DNA from: JAWKIW01 sp041394145
Lineage (GTDB): Bacteria > Actinomycetota > Acidimicrobiia > Acidimicrobiales > Acidimicrobilacustridaceae
Length of the DNA stretch: 64,000 nt
NCBI GenBank assembly: GCA_041394145.1
Contig: JAWKIW010000018.1
Span: forward strand, 55,594-119,593
Direction of reading: 5' to 3'
Of this stretch, positions 34,024-42,530 are shown in pieces. The position numbers and the translations under genes are program-made. The notes under the pieces were generated by a model. It was not told the DNA's origin, searched no databases, and saw only the letters and a list, made by a program, of their open reading frames with translations. Within the stretch, counting starts at the first letter, position 1; each line of letters begins with the position of its first letter.

Positions 34024-35125
34024 ATGCGCGCTGCCGTGCTCGAGTCGCCGGGGCAGCCGCTCCGGCTCGTCGACGACGTGGACCTGGCTGCGCCTCGGGC
34101 GGGCGAGGTGCGGGTGGCGGTGCACCACTGCGGGGTGTGCCACTCCGACCTGAGCATCGTCGACGGCACCCTGCCCGGGCTCACCCCGGTGGTGCTCGGC
34201 CACGAGGCCGCCGGCGTGGTGGCCGAGGTCGGCCCGGGCGTGACGACGCTCGTGCCCGGCGACCAGGTGGTGCTGACGCCGGCGCCGCCGTGCGGCCACT
34301 GCTACTACTGCGTGCGGGGCGAGTGGTCGATCTGCATCAACAGCCTGTCGCTGATGACCTCGACCCTGCCCGACGGGACGACGCCGCTCGCCCGCGACGG
34401 CCAGCCGGTCTACCGGGGCCTCGGCGTGGCCGCGTTCGCCGAGCAGGTCATCACGCCCGCGACCGGTGCCGTGAAGATCCCCGACGACGTGCCGCTCGCC
34501 GTCGCCTGCGTGCTGGCTGCGCCGTGCAGACGGGGTGGGCGCCGTCATCAACACGGCCAAGGTGCCACCCGGCGCCACGGTCGTGGTGCTCGGTCTCGGT
34601 GGCGTGGGCCTGTCGGTGGTGCAGGGCGCCCGCCTGGCCGGGGCGTCGAGGATCATCGTGTCCGACCCGGTGGTCGAGCGACGCACCGCGGCGCTGGGCT
34701 TCGGGGCGACCGACGCGCTCGACCCGACCGACACCGACGTGGCGGCCGCGGTGCACGACCTCACCGCCGGCATCGGTGCCGACGTGGCCTTCGACGCCGC
34801 CGGGCACTCGGCGCTCGTGAACACGGGCATCGACGCGGTCCGCTTCGGCGGCACCGTGGTCATGGTGGGCATGCCCCGCCTCGACGACCCGCTCACGCTC
34901 GGCTCGGCCACCGTGTTCGCCGCCTCGGAGAAGAAGCTGCTCGGCTGCCTGCTCGGCAGCGTGAACTCGCTGCGGGACATCCCCCGGCTGATCGAGCTGT
35001 GGCGGGTGGGCCGACTCGACCTCGAGGCGCTGGTCACCAGCCGCCGACCGCTCGCCGAGGTCAACGACGCCTTGGAGGACCTGCGGGCCGCCCGCGGCAT
35101 CCGCACCGTGCTCGACGTGTGCTGA
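34024..35125 (+). CDS. Zinc-dependent alcohol dehydrogenase, frame broken near 34510-34545
   Basis: A medium-chain dehydrogenase of about 366 residues. The first part has the catalytic zinc motif CGVCHSDLS and GHEAAGVVAEVG, and the structural-zinc cysteines in CGHCYYCVRGEWSIC. The frame is lost in ACVLAA and resumes in another frame with GAVINTAKVPPG, then the NAD-binding VVLGLGGVGLSVVQGARLAG and SDPVVERRTAALGFGATDAL, to a complete C-terminus EDLRAARGIRTVLDVC. Two G runs (CTGGC near 34515 and ACGGGGTGGG near 34532) each look one base short; restored, the join reads V-L-G-C-A-V-Q-T-G-V-G. The overall pattern is of class III-like/mycothiol-type ADH. Sequence error suspected. Confidence 0.88.
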
Positions 35126-35142
35126 ACCACCGCGGCCGGTGG

Positions 35143-35739
35143 TCAGGGCCGTGGGGGCTTGGTGCCCTGGGTCCAGCGGTGCCCGTCCCAGTACCGCTCG
35201 TCGGCTTCGTCGAAGGGATCCGGGTACCAGCCCGGCTCGGGGTCGGGTCGCCGCGACGCGGGGTCGGGCGGGGGCGGCCCCTGGCTCGGGTGCGGCGTGG
35301 CGCTCGGCTCGCCCGGTCGTGCCATCGGGCTGCCGCCGAGCCAGGACGCGCCACCGCCGGGCCAGGACGCCTCGTCGCCCGACGACGGGCCGGCATCGTC
35401 GGCGACGTCGCGCGTGGCGCCGAGTGCCTGCCAGAAGGCGTCCACCTGCGCCTCGTAGGTGGCGTCGTCGAGGCGTCCGGCGCGGTGGTCGGCGGTGGCC
35501 GACGCCATGCCGACGGCGAGGCGACCCTGGTGGGCGTCGAGACCGACGGTGTGCCGGCACAGCGGGCACACGAGGAGGTAGTGGGTGCTCGCCGGGATCA
35601 GCGGGACGAAGAAGAGGGTCACCCAGCTGCGCTGCTGGAGGAGGACGTACTCCACGCGGTTGCCGCAGCTGGGGCAGCGGGCGGGGGCCGCGGGTCCGAG
35701 GTCACGGGGCTTGCGGGGCCCGTAGCCGAAGATGAGCAT
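35143..35739 (-). CDS. Zinc-ribbon protein with C-terminal DUF2510-type motif
   Basis: A 198-residue protein. The N-terminal MLIFGYGPRKPRDLG leads to a zinc ribbon made of CPSCGNRVEY and CPLCRHTVGL about 35 residues apart, separated by the hydrophobic SWVTLFFVPLIPASTH (zinc-ribbon-15-like). A Pro/Gly/Asp-rich disordered region (about 95-165) follows. The end has PGWYPDPF, then RYWDGHRWTQ, the DUF2510 motif widespread in actinobacterial membrane-associated proteins. Function unknown; possibly a membrane-associated adaptor. ATG 35739. Confidence 0.75.
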   Translation of the reverse strand: MLIFGYGPRKPRDLGPAAPARCPSCGNRVEYVLLQQRSWVTLFFVPLIPASTHYLLVCPLCRHTVGLDAHQGRLAVGMASATADHRAGRLDDATYEAQVDAFWQALGATRDVADDAGPSSGDEASWPGGGASWLGGSPMARPGEPSATPHPSQGPPPPDPASRRPDPEPGWYPDPFDEADERYWDGHRWTQGTKPPRP

Positions 35740-35850
35740 GCGCCGATCGCCTCCGGCGTCGCAGGGTACCGGCAGCGGATGGACGCCGGGGAGCGCGAGA
35801 CTTGCCCGAGACCGGCCGCGGTGCGGCGGTGTCCAGTCCGAGGAGGGCAC

Positions 35851-36126
35851 ATGGAGGAGCAGGAGCGACGGGACGCGGCGATCAAGCGCCTCAAGGCCAA
35901 ACGGGACTTCCGCTCCCACGTCGTCGCCTACGTGGTGGTCAACGCCTTCCTGATCGGCGTCTGGGCGCTGTCGAGCCCCCGCGGCTACTTCTGGCCGGTC
36001 TGGGTCCTGGGGGGCTGGGGGATCGGCCTCGCCACGCACGCGTGGTCCGTCTACGGCGAGAAGCCCATCACCGAGGACGACGTGCAGCGCGAGATCGACA
36101 AGGGTGGCGGTGACGTCGTCGGCTGA
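35851..36126 (+). CDS. 2TM domain protein
   Basis: A 91-residue protein: basic amphipathic N-terminus (RRDAAIKRLKAKRDF), two membrane helices (about 26-45 and 53-70) with the 2TM signature FRSHVVAYVVVNAFLIGVW, and an acidic C-terminus EKPITEDDVQREID. The 2TM family (PF13239-like) also occurs fused to LytTR sensors; alone its job is unknown. ATG at 35851 with AGGAGGGCAC upstream. The next gene starts inside its last codons, so the two are co-translated. Confidence 0.85.
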   Translation: MEEQERRDAAIKRLKAKRDFRSHVVAYVVVNAFLIGVWALSSPRGYFWPVWVLGGWGIGLATHAWSVYGEKPITEDDVQREIDKGGGDVVG

Positions 36127-37213
36127 CCACGGCCCTGCGGTCGAGCCCGGGTCCGCCACCGAGGTGACGCCGTCGTCGGGTGCGCTCACCCGGCTGGCCG
36201 TCGGGGCCCTCACCGGCCTGGCCGACCAGGTCGGGTCGCTGGTCGACGCCGCCGGCGCCGGCCTCGCCGGTCACGGGCCCTCCACGCCGGGCCCGGAGCA
36301 GCCGACGACCGGCCGACGCGTGCGCGACGTGGTGGTGGGCGTGGTGTTCGAGACCCAGGACCGCGTCGGCGGCACCGCCGAGCGGGTGGGGGCCGTCGTG
36401 TCGCCCTGGGGCCGTTGGGTGTGGCGCTCGCCGGCGGTGGGTCCCGTCCGGCGCGCCGTCGACGCGCGCCTCGACGCCCTGGCCGAGCGGGGAGCGCACG
36501 AGCAGGCGGCGGGCCGGGCGCTCACCTCCGGGGTCGTGGACGGGGCCGTGGCCCGGGTGGCGGGCAGCGATCGCCTCCCCGAAGCCGTCGACGAGGTCGT
36601 CGGCGCCGTGCTGCCGGGCATCCTCGACGCGGCGTTGCCGGTGGCGATCGACAAGCTGGGCGAGCGCCCGGAGCTGATCGAGGGCCTGGTGGGCAAGATC
36701 CTCGACGGGATCCTCGAGGCGGCCCTCCCGGAGGCGATCGACAAGCTGGGCGAGCGCCCGGAGCTGATCGAGGGCCTGGTCGGCAAGATCCTCGACGGGA
36801 TCCTCGACGCCGCCCTCCCGGAGGCGATCGACAAGCTGTCGGGCGATCCCGACCTGCTGATGCCGGTGGTGGTGTCGATCCTGCCCGACGTCCTCGACGC
36901 CGCGCTGCCGGTGGCCATCGAGGCCATGGGCGACCAGCAGGACGCCATCCGGGAGATCGTGCGCTCCTCGTCGGACCGGATCTCCACCGACATGGCCAAC
37001 ACCGTGCGCTCCCGGACCGTCCGCGGCGACGACCTGGTGGAGCGGATCGCCCGACGCCTCACGCTGCGCAGGGAGCGACCCGCCCTGCCGCCACGCCACC
37101 AGCCCCCACCCTCCGCGCTGGACGCGAGGGGCCCGGTCGCCGAGCTCGGGGCGGGCGGCGACGATCCCGGCGCGCGGGCCACCCCGTCGGACGACGCCGA
37201 GGACGCGTCGTGA
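36104..37213 (+). CDS. Repeat protein with 30-residue helical repeats, unknown function
   Basis: A 369-residue protein (GTG 36104; GTG 36110 also possible). N-terminal 80 residues contain GALTRLAVGALTGLADQVG. The centre (about 150-290) has at least four repeats of about 30 residues; two are near identical (ILDGILEAALPEAIDKLG and ERPELIEGLVGK), encoded by a 90-base tandem repeat at 36644-36823. C-terminal residues include SDRISTDMANTVRSRT and VERIARRLTLRRERP. Similar uncharacterised genes occur next to RDD proteins in actinobacteria. No signal peptide. Stop overlaps the RDD start (GTGA). A scaffold or membrane-binding role is conceivable. Confidence 0.7.
   Translation: MAVTSSADHGPAVEPGSATEVTPSSGALTRLAVGALTGLADQVGSLVDAAGAGLAGHGPSTPGPEQPTTGRRVRDVVVGVVFETQDRVGGTAERVGAVVSPWGRWVWRSPAVGPVRRAVDARLDALAERGAHEQAAGRALTSGVVDGAVARVAGSDRLPEAVDEVVGAVLPGILDAALPVAIDKLGERPELIEGLVGKILDGILEAALPEAIDKLGERPELIEGLVGKILDGILDAALPEAIDKLSGDPDLLMPVVVSILPDVLDAALPVAIEAMGDQQDAIREIVRSSSDRISTDMANTVRSRTVRGDDLVERIARRLTLRRERPALPPRHQPPPSALDARGPVAELGAGGDDPGARATPSDDAEDAS
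36644..36823 (+). repeat. Two tandem 90-base repeats (30 codons each)
   Basis: Copies start at 36644 and 36734 with GCGATCGACAAGCTGGGC and differ at only a few bases; a third, diverged copy starts at 36824. The repeat is in frame and lies inside the 36104-37213 gene. Nearly identical DNA, not only protein, implies recent duplication. Confidence 0.9.
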
Positions 37214-37767
37214 CGGCGGCGGGCCCGGCGTCGTCGCCGGCCGACGTCCCGGGGGCGGTGCCGCCGACACCGGACCTGCGCGGGACCTATGCCGGCTTCG
37301 TGAGCCGCCTGTTCGCGTACGTCATCGACGCGGTCATCGTGGTGTCGGCGTTGACGGTCGGCGCCTACGTCATCGGCGCCGTGCTGCGGACCCTCGACGT
37401 GGTCGACACCGCGCAGGCCAGCACCACCCGCGACCTCCTCACGGGGGCCCTCGCCGTGTCACTCGGCTTCGGGGCCTACCTCGTCGTCGGCTGGTGGCTG
37501 TTCGGCAAGTCGATCGGCAAGGCGGTCATGGGCCTGCGGGTGGTGCGCCCCGACGGCACGACCCCGGGGCTGTGGCGGTCGATCCTGCGCTACGTCGGCT
37601 ACGGGATCTCGGCCCTGCTGTGCTTCGCCGGGTTCTGGTGGATCGCCATCGACAACCGTCGGCGGGCGTGGCACGACCACCTCGCCGGCACCTACGTGAT
37701 CTACGACTGGGACGCCCGGTCCGAGGGGCTCACCCGGCTGCAGCGCGTCCTGCGCCCGCACGGCTGA
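37210..37767 (+). CDS. RDD family membrane protein
   Basis: A 185-residue protein. The RDD signature Arg-Leu-Phe-Ala-Tyr-Val-Ile-Asp (SRLFAYVIDAVIV) begins the first helix near residue 34, helices follow near 79-98 and 130-150, and the second signature FGKSIGKAVMGLRVVRPDG is present. C-terminal WHDHLAGTYVI is also typical. RDD proteins are small membrane proteins, a few of which move ions; the function here is unknown. GTG start overlaps the preceding stop; the three genes 35851-37767 form one coupled unit. Confidence 0.9.
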   Translation: MTAAGPASSPADVPGAVPPTPDLRGTYAGFVSRLFAYVIDAVIVVSALTVGAYVIGAVLRTLDVVDTAQASTTRDLLTGALAVSLGFGAYLVVGWWLFGKSIGKAVMGLRVVRPDGTTPGLWRSILRYVGYGISALLCFAGFWWIAIDNRRRAWHDHLAGTYVIYDWDARSEGLTRLQRVLRPHG

Positions 37768-37791
37768 GCCGGCGGGCGACCCGTTCCGGGT

Positions 37792-38334
37792 TCAGTCCTC
37801 GGTCGGGGCGTCCTGGGAGGCGATCTTGTCGCCCTCCTCGAGCTTGGTCTTGAGGTTCTCGACCGTCTCCTCGGGGATCTCCTGGCGGATCACGTCGACC
37901 GGCTGGTAGGGCTCGAAGGCCCGGGTCATCTCGTCCACGTCGCCGGTGGCACCGATGAGGATCAGCGCCGAGGTGCCCTTGTCGAGGGCGCCGCGGATCT
38001 CGTCGAGCATGTTCTCGTCGAGCCCGGTCTCCTTGGTCAGCTTCTCGATCAGCGCGCCGGCACCCATGCCGATGCCCCAGAGGCCGAGGAAGATGGCGGG
38101 CGGCCACAGCAGGCCGATGATCATGCCGGCGAGGCCGCCCCACAGCGCGCCGCCCGTGACCGAGCCGTGCGTCGTGTGGGTGGAGACCCGGCCCGACTTG
38201 TGGCGCTCGACGACGGCCACGTCGTCGATCCAGGCGTAGCGCATCTCGGTGAGCGCCCGCACGGCGTTCATCGCCGCTTGGGCGCCGTAGGTGTCGGAGA
38301 ACTTCATGACGATGAGGTCGCTCAACGGAGGCAT
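37792..38334 (-). CDS. DUF1269-type glycine-zipper membrane protein
   Basis: A 180-residue protein. N-terminal LIVMKFSDTYGAQAAMNAV resembles the DUF1269 fold. A Gly-rich hydrophobic segment (GGALWGGLAGMIIGLLWPPA and the following GIGMGAGALIEKLTKE, about residues 62-97) can form a membrane hairpin. The C-terminal part (DKGTSALILIGATGDVDEM) is the second half of the domain. Function unknown; homologues are often stress-induced. ATG at 38334. It is transcribed towards the RDD gene. Confidence 0.82.
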   Translation of the reverse strand: MPPLSDLIVMKFSDTYGAQAAMNAVRALTEMRYAWIDDVAVVERHKSGRVSTHTTHGSVTGGALWGGLAGMIIGLLWPPAIFLGLWGIGMGAGALIEKLTKETGLDENMLDEIRGALDKGTSALILIGATGDVDEMTRAFEPYQPVDVIRQEIPEETVENLKTKLEEGDKIASQDAPTED

Positions 38335-38544
38335 CCCTTCGGTGGTCGGTGGGTGGCGGCGTCGCTCCTCACCACCCGGCGGCGGGAGTGTAGACGGGGC
38401 CCGCCGCTCACACGGCGGCGAGGTCGGTGGCGATCGCCTCGTCGACGTCCGGGCGATGCGCAGCGGCTCATGTGCGGGAGCTGCCTGCCGACAGGGAACG
38501 TCGGCGCCGGCCCGGGCGCGGACGACGGCATCCAGGGAGACGAC

Positions 38545-40008
38545 GTGGCCCAGGGGCGCAGCGCACAGCCGAGGACCGAGGCGGGCGCAGCCCCGACCCC
38601 TGCCCCGGCGGCGCCGAGGGCACGGCGATCGCGGCGACCGCCCTCGCAGCTCGAGCCGATCCGAACCGACGGCCGCGCCGCGCTGGCCCGCCTCGGCCGC
38701 CAGCGGCGGTCCGCGGCGCCCCGACGCGCGCACGGGGCGTGGGCGCCGTCGCCCGGCCGCCCCGACCCGCTCGTCGTCATCGACGCCACCAACGCCCGGC
38801 GGGTGCCCGACCTCGTCCCCATCCGGTGGGGGCGGATGCTGGCCACCCCCTTCACCTTCCTGCGGGGCGCGCCGGCGGTGCTGGCCAGCGACCTGGCGGA
38901 CTCGCCGGTGAGCGGCTTCCGTCCGCAGATCTGCGGTGACGCCCACTGCCTGAACTTCGGCGTGTTCGCCACGCCCGAGCGACACCTCGTGTTCGACGTC
39001 AACGACTTCGACGAGACGCTGCCGGGGCCCTGGGAGTGGGACGTCAAGCGCCTCGTCGCCAGCATCGCCGTGGCGGCGCGGGTCAAGGGGCTGTCCGACG
39101 ACGCGGCGCGAGACGCCGCGATCGCGGCGGCGGCCGAGTACCGCCGCGCCATGGCCCAGCTGGCGGCGGTTCCGGTGATGGACGCCTGGTACACGCGGCT
39201 CGACGTCGACGAGCTCGTCGCCATGGTGCAGGACCGGGCCGTCAAGGCCCGCATGCGCAAGGGCGTCGGCAAGGCCCAGCACCACACGAGCGGCCAGGCC
39301 TTCGAGAAGCTCACCGTGGAGGTCGACGGTGAGCGTCGGATCGCCGACCGGCCACCCCTCATCGAGCACCGAGTGGATCGGGCGACGGGGATGCACCGGG
39401 TGCGGCCGGTCTTCGCCCGCTACCGCGACTCGCTCCCCGACGACCGCCAGCGCTTGCTCGAGCAGTTCCAGCTCGTCGACGTGGCCTTCAAGGTCGTCGG
39501 GGTCGGCAGCGTCGGCACCCGCTGCCACGTCGCGCTGTTCCAGGGTCGGGCCACCGATGAGCCCCTGCTGCTCCAGGTCAAGGAGGCCGACGACTCGGTC
39601 CTGTCGCCGTTCCTCGGTCCGAGCGCCTATCGGCACCGCGGGGAGCGGGTGGTGCAGGGCCAGCGGCTCATGCAGGCGGCCAGCGACCTCTTCCTGGGCT
39701 GGACCAGCCACGGCAACGTCCACTTCTACGTGCGCCAGCTGCGCGACATGAAGTTCACCATCAACGTCGACGCGCTGTCCCTGGACTGGTTCACGCGGTA
39801 TGGGACCGTGTGCGCGGGGGCACTGGCCCGCGCCCACAGCCGCTCGTGCGACCCGTCGCTGGTCACCGGCTACCTGGGCGGTGGTGACCAGTTCGACCGG
39901 GCGATGGGGTCGTTCTCGCTGGCCTACGCCGACCAGACCGAGCGTGACCACGCCGCGCTGGCCAAGGCCGTGAAGCGCGGGCGCATCCCCGCCGAGATCG
40001 GGGCCTAG
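38545..40008 (+). CDS. DUF2252 family protein
   Basis: A 487-residue protein of the DUF2252 family. Conserved features: RMLATPFTFLRGA, the kinase-like metal motifs ICGDAHCLNFGVFATPE and FDVNDFDETLPGPWEWDVKRL, and VKEADDSVLSPFLG. The fold is thought to be related to aminoglycoside phosphotransferases/protein kinases, with GDAHxxNFG as its catalytic loop; the substrate is unknown. GTG 38545 has GGGAG upstream; ATG 38470 is an alternative that adds 25 non-conserved residues. Followed after four bases by the DUF4436 gene. Confidence 0.85.
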   Translation: MAQGRSAQPRTEAGAAPTPAPAAPRARRSRRPPSQLEPIRTDGRAALARLGRQRRSAAPRRAHGAWAPSPGRPDPLVVIDATNARRVPDLVPIRWGRMLATPFTFLRGAPAVLASDLADSPVSGFRPQICGDAHCLNFGVFATPERHLVFDVNDFDETLPGPWEWDVKRLVASIAVAARVKGLSDDAARDAAIAAAAEYRRAMAQLAAVPVMDAWYTRLDVDELVAMVQDRAVKARMRKGVGKAQHHTSGQAFEKLTVEVDGERRIADRPPLIEHRVDRATGMHRVRPVFARYRDSLPDDRQRLLEQFQLVDVAFKVVGVGSVGTRCHVALFQGRATDEPLLLQVKEADDSVLSPFLGPSAYRHRGERVVQGQRLMQAASDLFLGWTSHGNVHFYVRQLRDMKFTINVDALSLDWFTRYGTVCAGALARAHSRSCDPSLVTGYLGGGDQFDRAMGSFSLAYADQTERDHAALAKAVKRGRIPAEIGA

Positions 40009-40012
40009 GCCC

Positions 40013-40873
40013 GTGTCGCGCCGCCCGTCGTCCCGCAGCCAGCGCGTCCTGCTGTGGACGCTGGTCGGGGTCGTGGTGCTCGCCGGCGTCACCGTCGTGC
40101 GGGTGCCGCGGGGGGAGCCGGCACCCAAGCAGGTGGAGGAGACGCCGGTCGACGGTGCCGCAGCCGTCGTGGGGATGACCATCGACAGCATCGACGCGCC
40201 GCGGTCGGTCCTGAAGCTGCGCCTGCAGGCCGTTCCCGGGCCTGCGGTCCCGCCGAGCGGCGTCACCGTGTTCAGCTCGGTGGGCGGTGCGCCGATGCTG
40301 CGGGTCTCGGGCGACAAGCTGGCGCCCGAGGTCACCACCGAGGTCGAGCTCACGAGCGGCGACATCGCCGACTACCCGTTCGACCGCTACCGCACCGACG
40401 TGGCGTTCCTGGCGGTGGCGGGTGCCGACGCCACGGTCGAGGACCTGTCCCGCCGCGAGGCGCTCCCGTTGGCGGTGCAGGGCTTCGTGGCGGCGACCGG
40501 GTTCGACGTGCGGGCCGAGGCCAGGGCCGACGACGGCGCCTCGGTGATCACGATCGACGCCAACCGCACCGGCGGGGCCCGGGGTTGGGTGGTGGCCATG
40601 ATGGTCGTGTACTGGGCGCTGGCCGCGGCGGCCTTCGCGGTCATGGTGGTGACGCTGCTCGGGGACCGGGCGTGGGAGACGCGCCACCTGGCCTGGCTCG
40701 GGTCGATGATCTTCGCCCTCGTCGCCTTCCGGAACGCGGCGCCGGGGTCGCCGCCGATCGGGACCTTCTTCGACGTGTCGTCGTTCTTCCCGGCGCTGGC
40801 GTTCGTGGCGGCGTCGCTGGTGGCGCTGGTGGGCTACTACCTCGTGAGCCCACGGGAGCGGCTCAAGCTGTGA
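40013..40873 (+). CDS. DUF4436 family membrane protein
   Basis: A 286-residue membrane protein. One helix near the N-terminus (about 10-28), an outer beta-rich domain with DYPFDRYRTDVAFLAV, and three helices near the C-terminus (about 186-208, 222-238 and 258-278), including the family motif FRNAAPGSPPIGTFFDVSSFF. Function is unknown; in mycobacteria similar proteins exist without phenotype. GTG 40013 lies four bases after the DUF2252 stop, suggesting one operon. Confidence 0.85.
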   Translation: MSRRPSSRSQRVLLWTLVGVVVLAGVTVVRVPRGEPAPKQVEETPVDGAAAVVGMTIDSIDAPRSVLKLRLQAVPGPAVPPSGVTVFSSVGGAPMLRVSGDKLAPEVTTEVELTSGDIADYPFDRYRTDVAFLAVAGADATVEDLSRREALPLAVQGFVAATGFDVRAEARADDGASVITIDANRTGGARGWVVAMMVVYWALAAAAFAVMVVTLLGDRAWETRHLAWLGSMIFALVAFRNAAPGSPPIGTFFDVSSFFPALAFVAASLVALVGYYLVSPRERLKL

Positions 40874-41022
40874 CCGGCCCGGCGAGGGCCGCTCGGCCCG
40901 GAGCCGGTACGGTGGGTTGCGCTCCCGCCGGGCGGGGGTGTGGGGATCCGACGACCGGCAGGCGACGAGCCGCCCGATGTGGCGCCAGCACTCGTCGTGT
41001 CGGTCCATCTCAGGAGGCAGCC

Positions 41023-42462
41023 ATGACCGACACCGTCAGCCGGACCACCGATGCCGCGCCCGCGCCGGCGGCCGACGGCGATCCGGGCGCCTCGTACGCC
41101 CAGCTCGTCGACGAGCTGCGGGCGACCTTCCGGCGGGGCCACACCCGTCCCCTCGAGTGGCGCCGCACCCAGCTCGAGGCGATCGTGCGCATGCTCACCG
41201 ATCACGAGGACGACTTCGTGCGGGCCCTCCAGGAGGACCTCGGCCGCGGCGAGACCGAGGCCTACGGGATGGACGTCGGGTTCACCAAGACCGAGGTCAA
41301 GCACCTCCTCAAGCACCTCCCGTCGTGGATGAAGCCGTCGAGGGCACCGGTCGGGCTCACCTCGATGCCCGGCAAGGGCCGGGTCGTGCCCGAGCCCCTC
41401 GGGGTGGCCCTCGTGATCGCGCCCTGGAACTACCCGGTCCAGCTGCTGGTCTCACCGATGGCAGCGGCCATCGCCGCCGGCAACTGCGTGGTCGCCAAGC
41501 CCTCCGAGCTGGCGCCGGCGTGCTCCGCGGTGCTGGCCCGGCTGATCCCCAGGTACCTCGACGACCGGGCCGTGGTCGTGGTGGAGGGCGGCGTGCCCGA
41601 GACCACGGCGCTGCTCGCGCAGCGCTACGACCACGTCTTCTTCACCGGCTCGACGCGGGTGGGGCGCGTGGTGATGGAGGCGGCCGCCAAGCACCTGACC
41701 CCCGTGACCCTCGAGCTCGGGGGCAAGAGCCCGACGATCGTGGCGGCCGACGCCGATCTCGACGTGGCCGCCCGCCGGATCATCTGGGGGAAGTCCATCA
41801 ACGCCGGGCAGACGTGCATCGCCCCCGACTACGTGCTGGCCGAGGCGTCGATCCGAGACCGCCTGGTCGACACGATGATCGGCGCCCTGCGCGAGTTCTA
41901 CGGCCCCGACCCGAAGACGAGCCGGGACTTCGCCCGGATCGTCAACGAGAGCCATCTCCGCCGGCTCGAGCGCTACCTGGCCGATCACGGCGGCACCGTC
42001 GTCGTCGGTGGCGACGTGGACGCCGAGCAGCGCTACCTGTCGCCGACGATCGTCGTCGACCCCGATCCGTCCAGCGCGCTGATGACCGACGAGATCTTCG
42101 GGCCGATCCTGCCGGTGCTGAGCGTCGAGAGCATCGACGACGCGGTCGACTTCGTCGTGGACCGGCCCAAGCCGCTGGCGCTGTACGTGTTCTCGTCCTC
42201 GGACGAGACCGTCGACGACGTGCTCGCTCGGACGTCCTCCGGCGGCGCGTGCGTCAACCACGTCGTCCTGCACATCGCCCCCAACGCGATGCCCTTCGGT
42301 GGGGTCGGGCCGAGCGGCATGGGTGCCTACCACGGCAAGGCCGGCTTCGACGCCTTCAGCCACCACAAGTCGGTGCTGTACAAGCCGCAGAAGCCGGACC
42401 CGAACCTGCTGTACCCGCCCTACACCCCGCTGAAGTCGCGGGTGATCCGGGCCGCGATGTAG
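41023..42462 (+). CDS. Aldehyde dehydrogenase (class 3-type)
   Basis: A 479-residue NAD(P)+-dependent aldehyde dehydrogenase. Key residues visible: APWNYPVQLLVSP with the catalytic Asn, LELGGKSPTIVAADAD with the catalytic Glu, NAGQTCIAPDYVL with the nucleophilic Cys, and EIFGPILPVL. The C-terminal GPSGMGAYHGKAGFDAFSHHKSVL is characteristic of the class 3 / fatty aldehyde branch. ATG with AGGAGG upstream. A TACGGT box near 40907 could give a leader of about 110 bases. Probably oxidises medium- or long-chain aldehydes; the P450 and ADH genes 6-8 kb upstream could supply them, but no operon link exists. Confidence 0.94.
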   Translation: MTDTVSRTTDAAPAPAADGDPGASYAQLVDELRATFRRGHTRPLEWRRTQLEAIVRMLTDHEDDFVRALQEDLGRGETEAYGMDVGFTKTEVKHLLKHLPSWMKPSRAPVGLTSMPGKGRVVPEPLGVALVIAPWNYPVQLLVSPMAAAIAAGNCVVAKPSELAPACSAVLARLIPRYLDDRAVVVVEGGVPETTALLAQRYDHVFFTGSTRVGRVVMEAAAKHLTPVTLELGGKSPTIVAADADLDVAARRIIWGKSINAGQTCIAPDYVLAEASIRDRLVDTMIGALREFYGPDPKTSRDFARIVNESHLRRLERYLADHGGTVVVGGDVDAEQRYLSPTIVVDPDPSSALMTDEIFGPILPVLSVESIDDAVDFVVDRPKPLALYVFSSSDETVDDVLARTSSGGACVNHVVLHIAPNAMPFGGVGPSGMGAYHGKAGFDAFSHHKSVLYKPQKPDPNLLYPPYTPLKSRVIRAAM

Positions 42463-42530
42463 CGCGACCCGGGAACCAGGCCGCCGGGTCGATCGTCGGA
42501 GGACGCGACGAACGACTCGGAGGTGCCGGC

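Noticed and set aside
36644..36913. CRISPR-like spacing of repeats
   Set aside because: Repeats are contiguous, 90 bases long, in frame and coding; there are no spacers or cas genes anywhere in the window.
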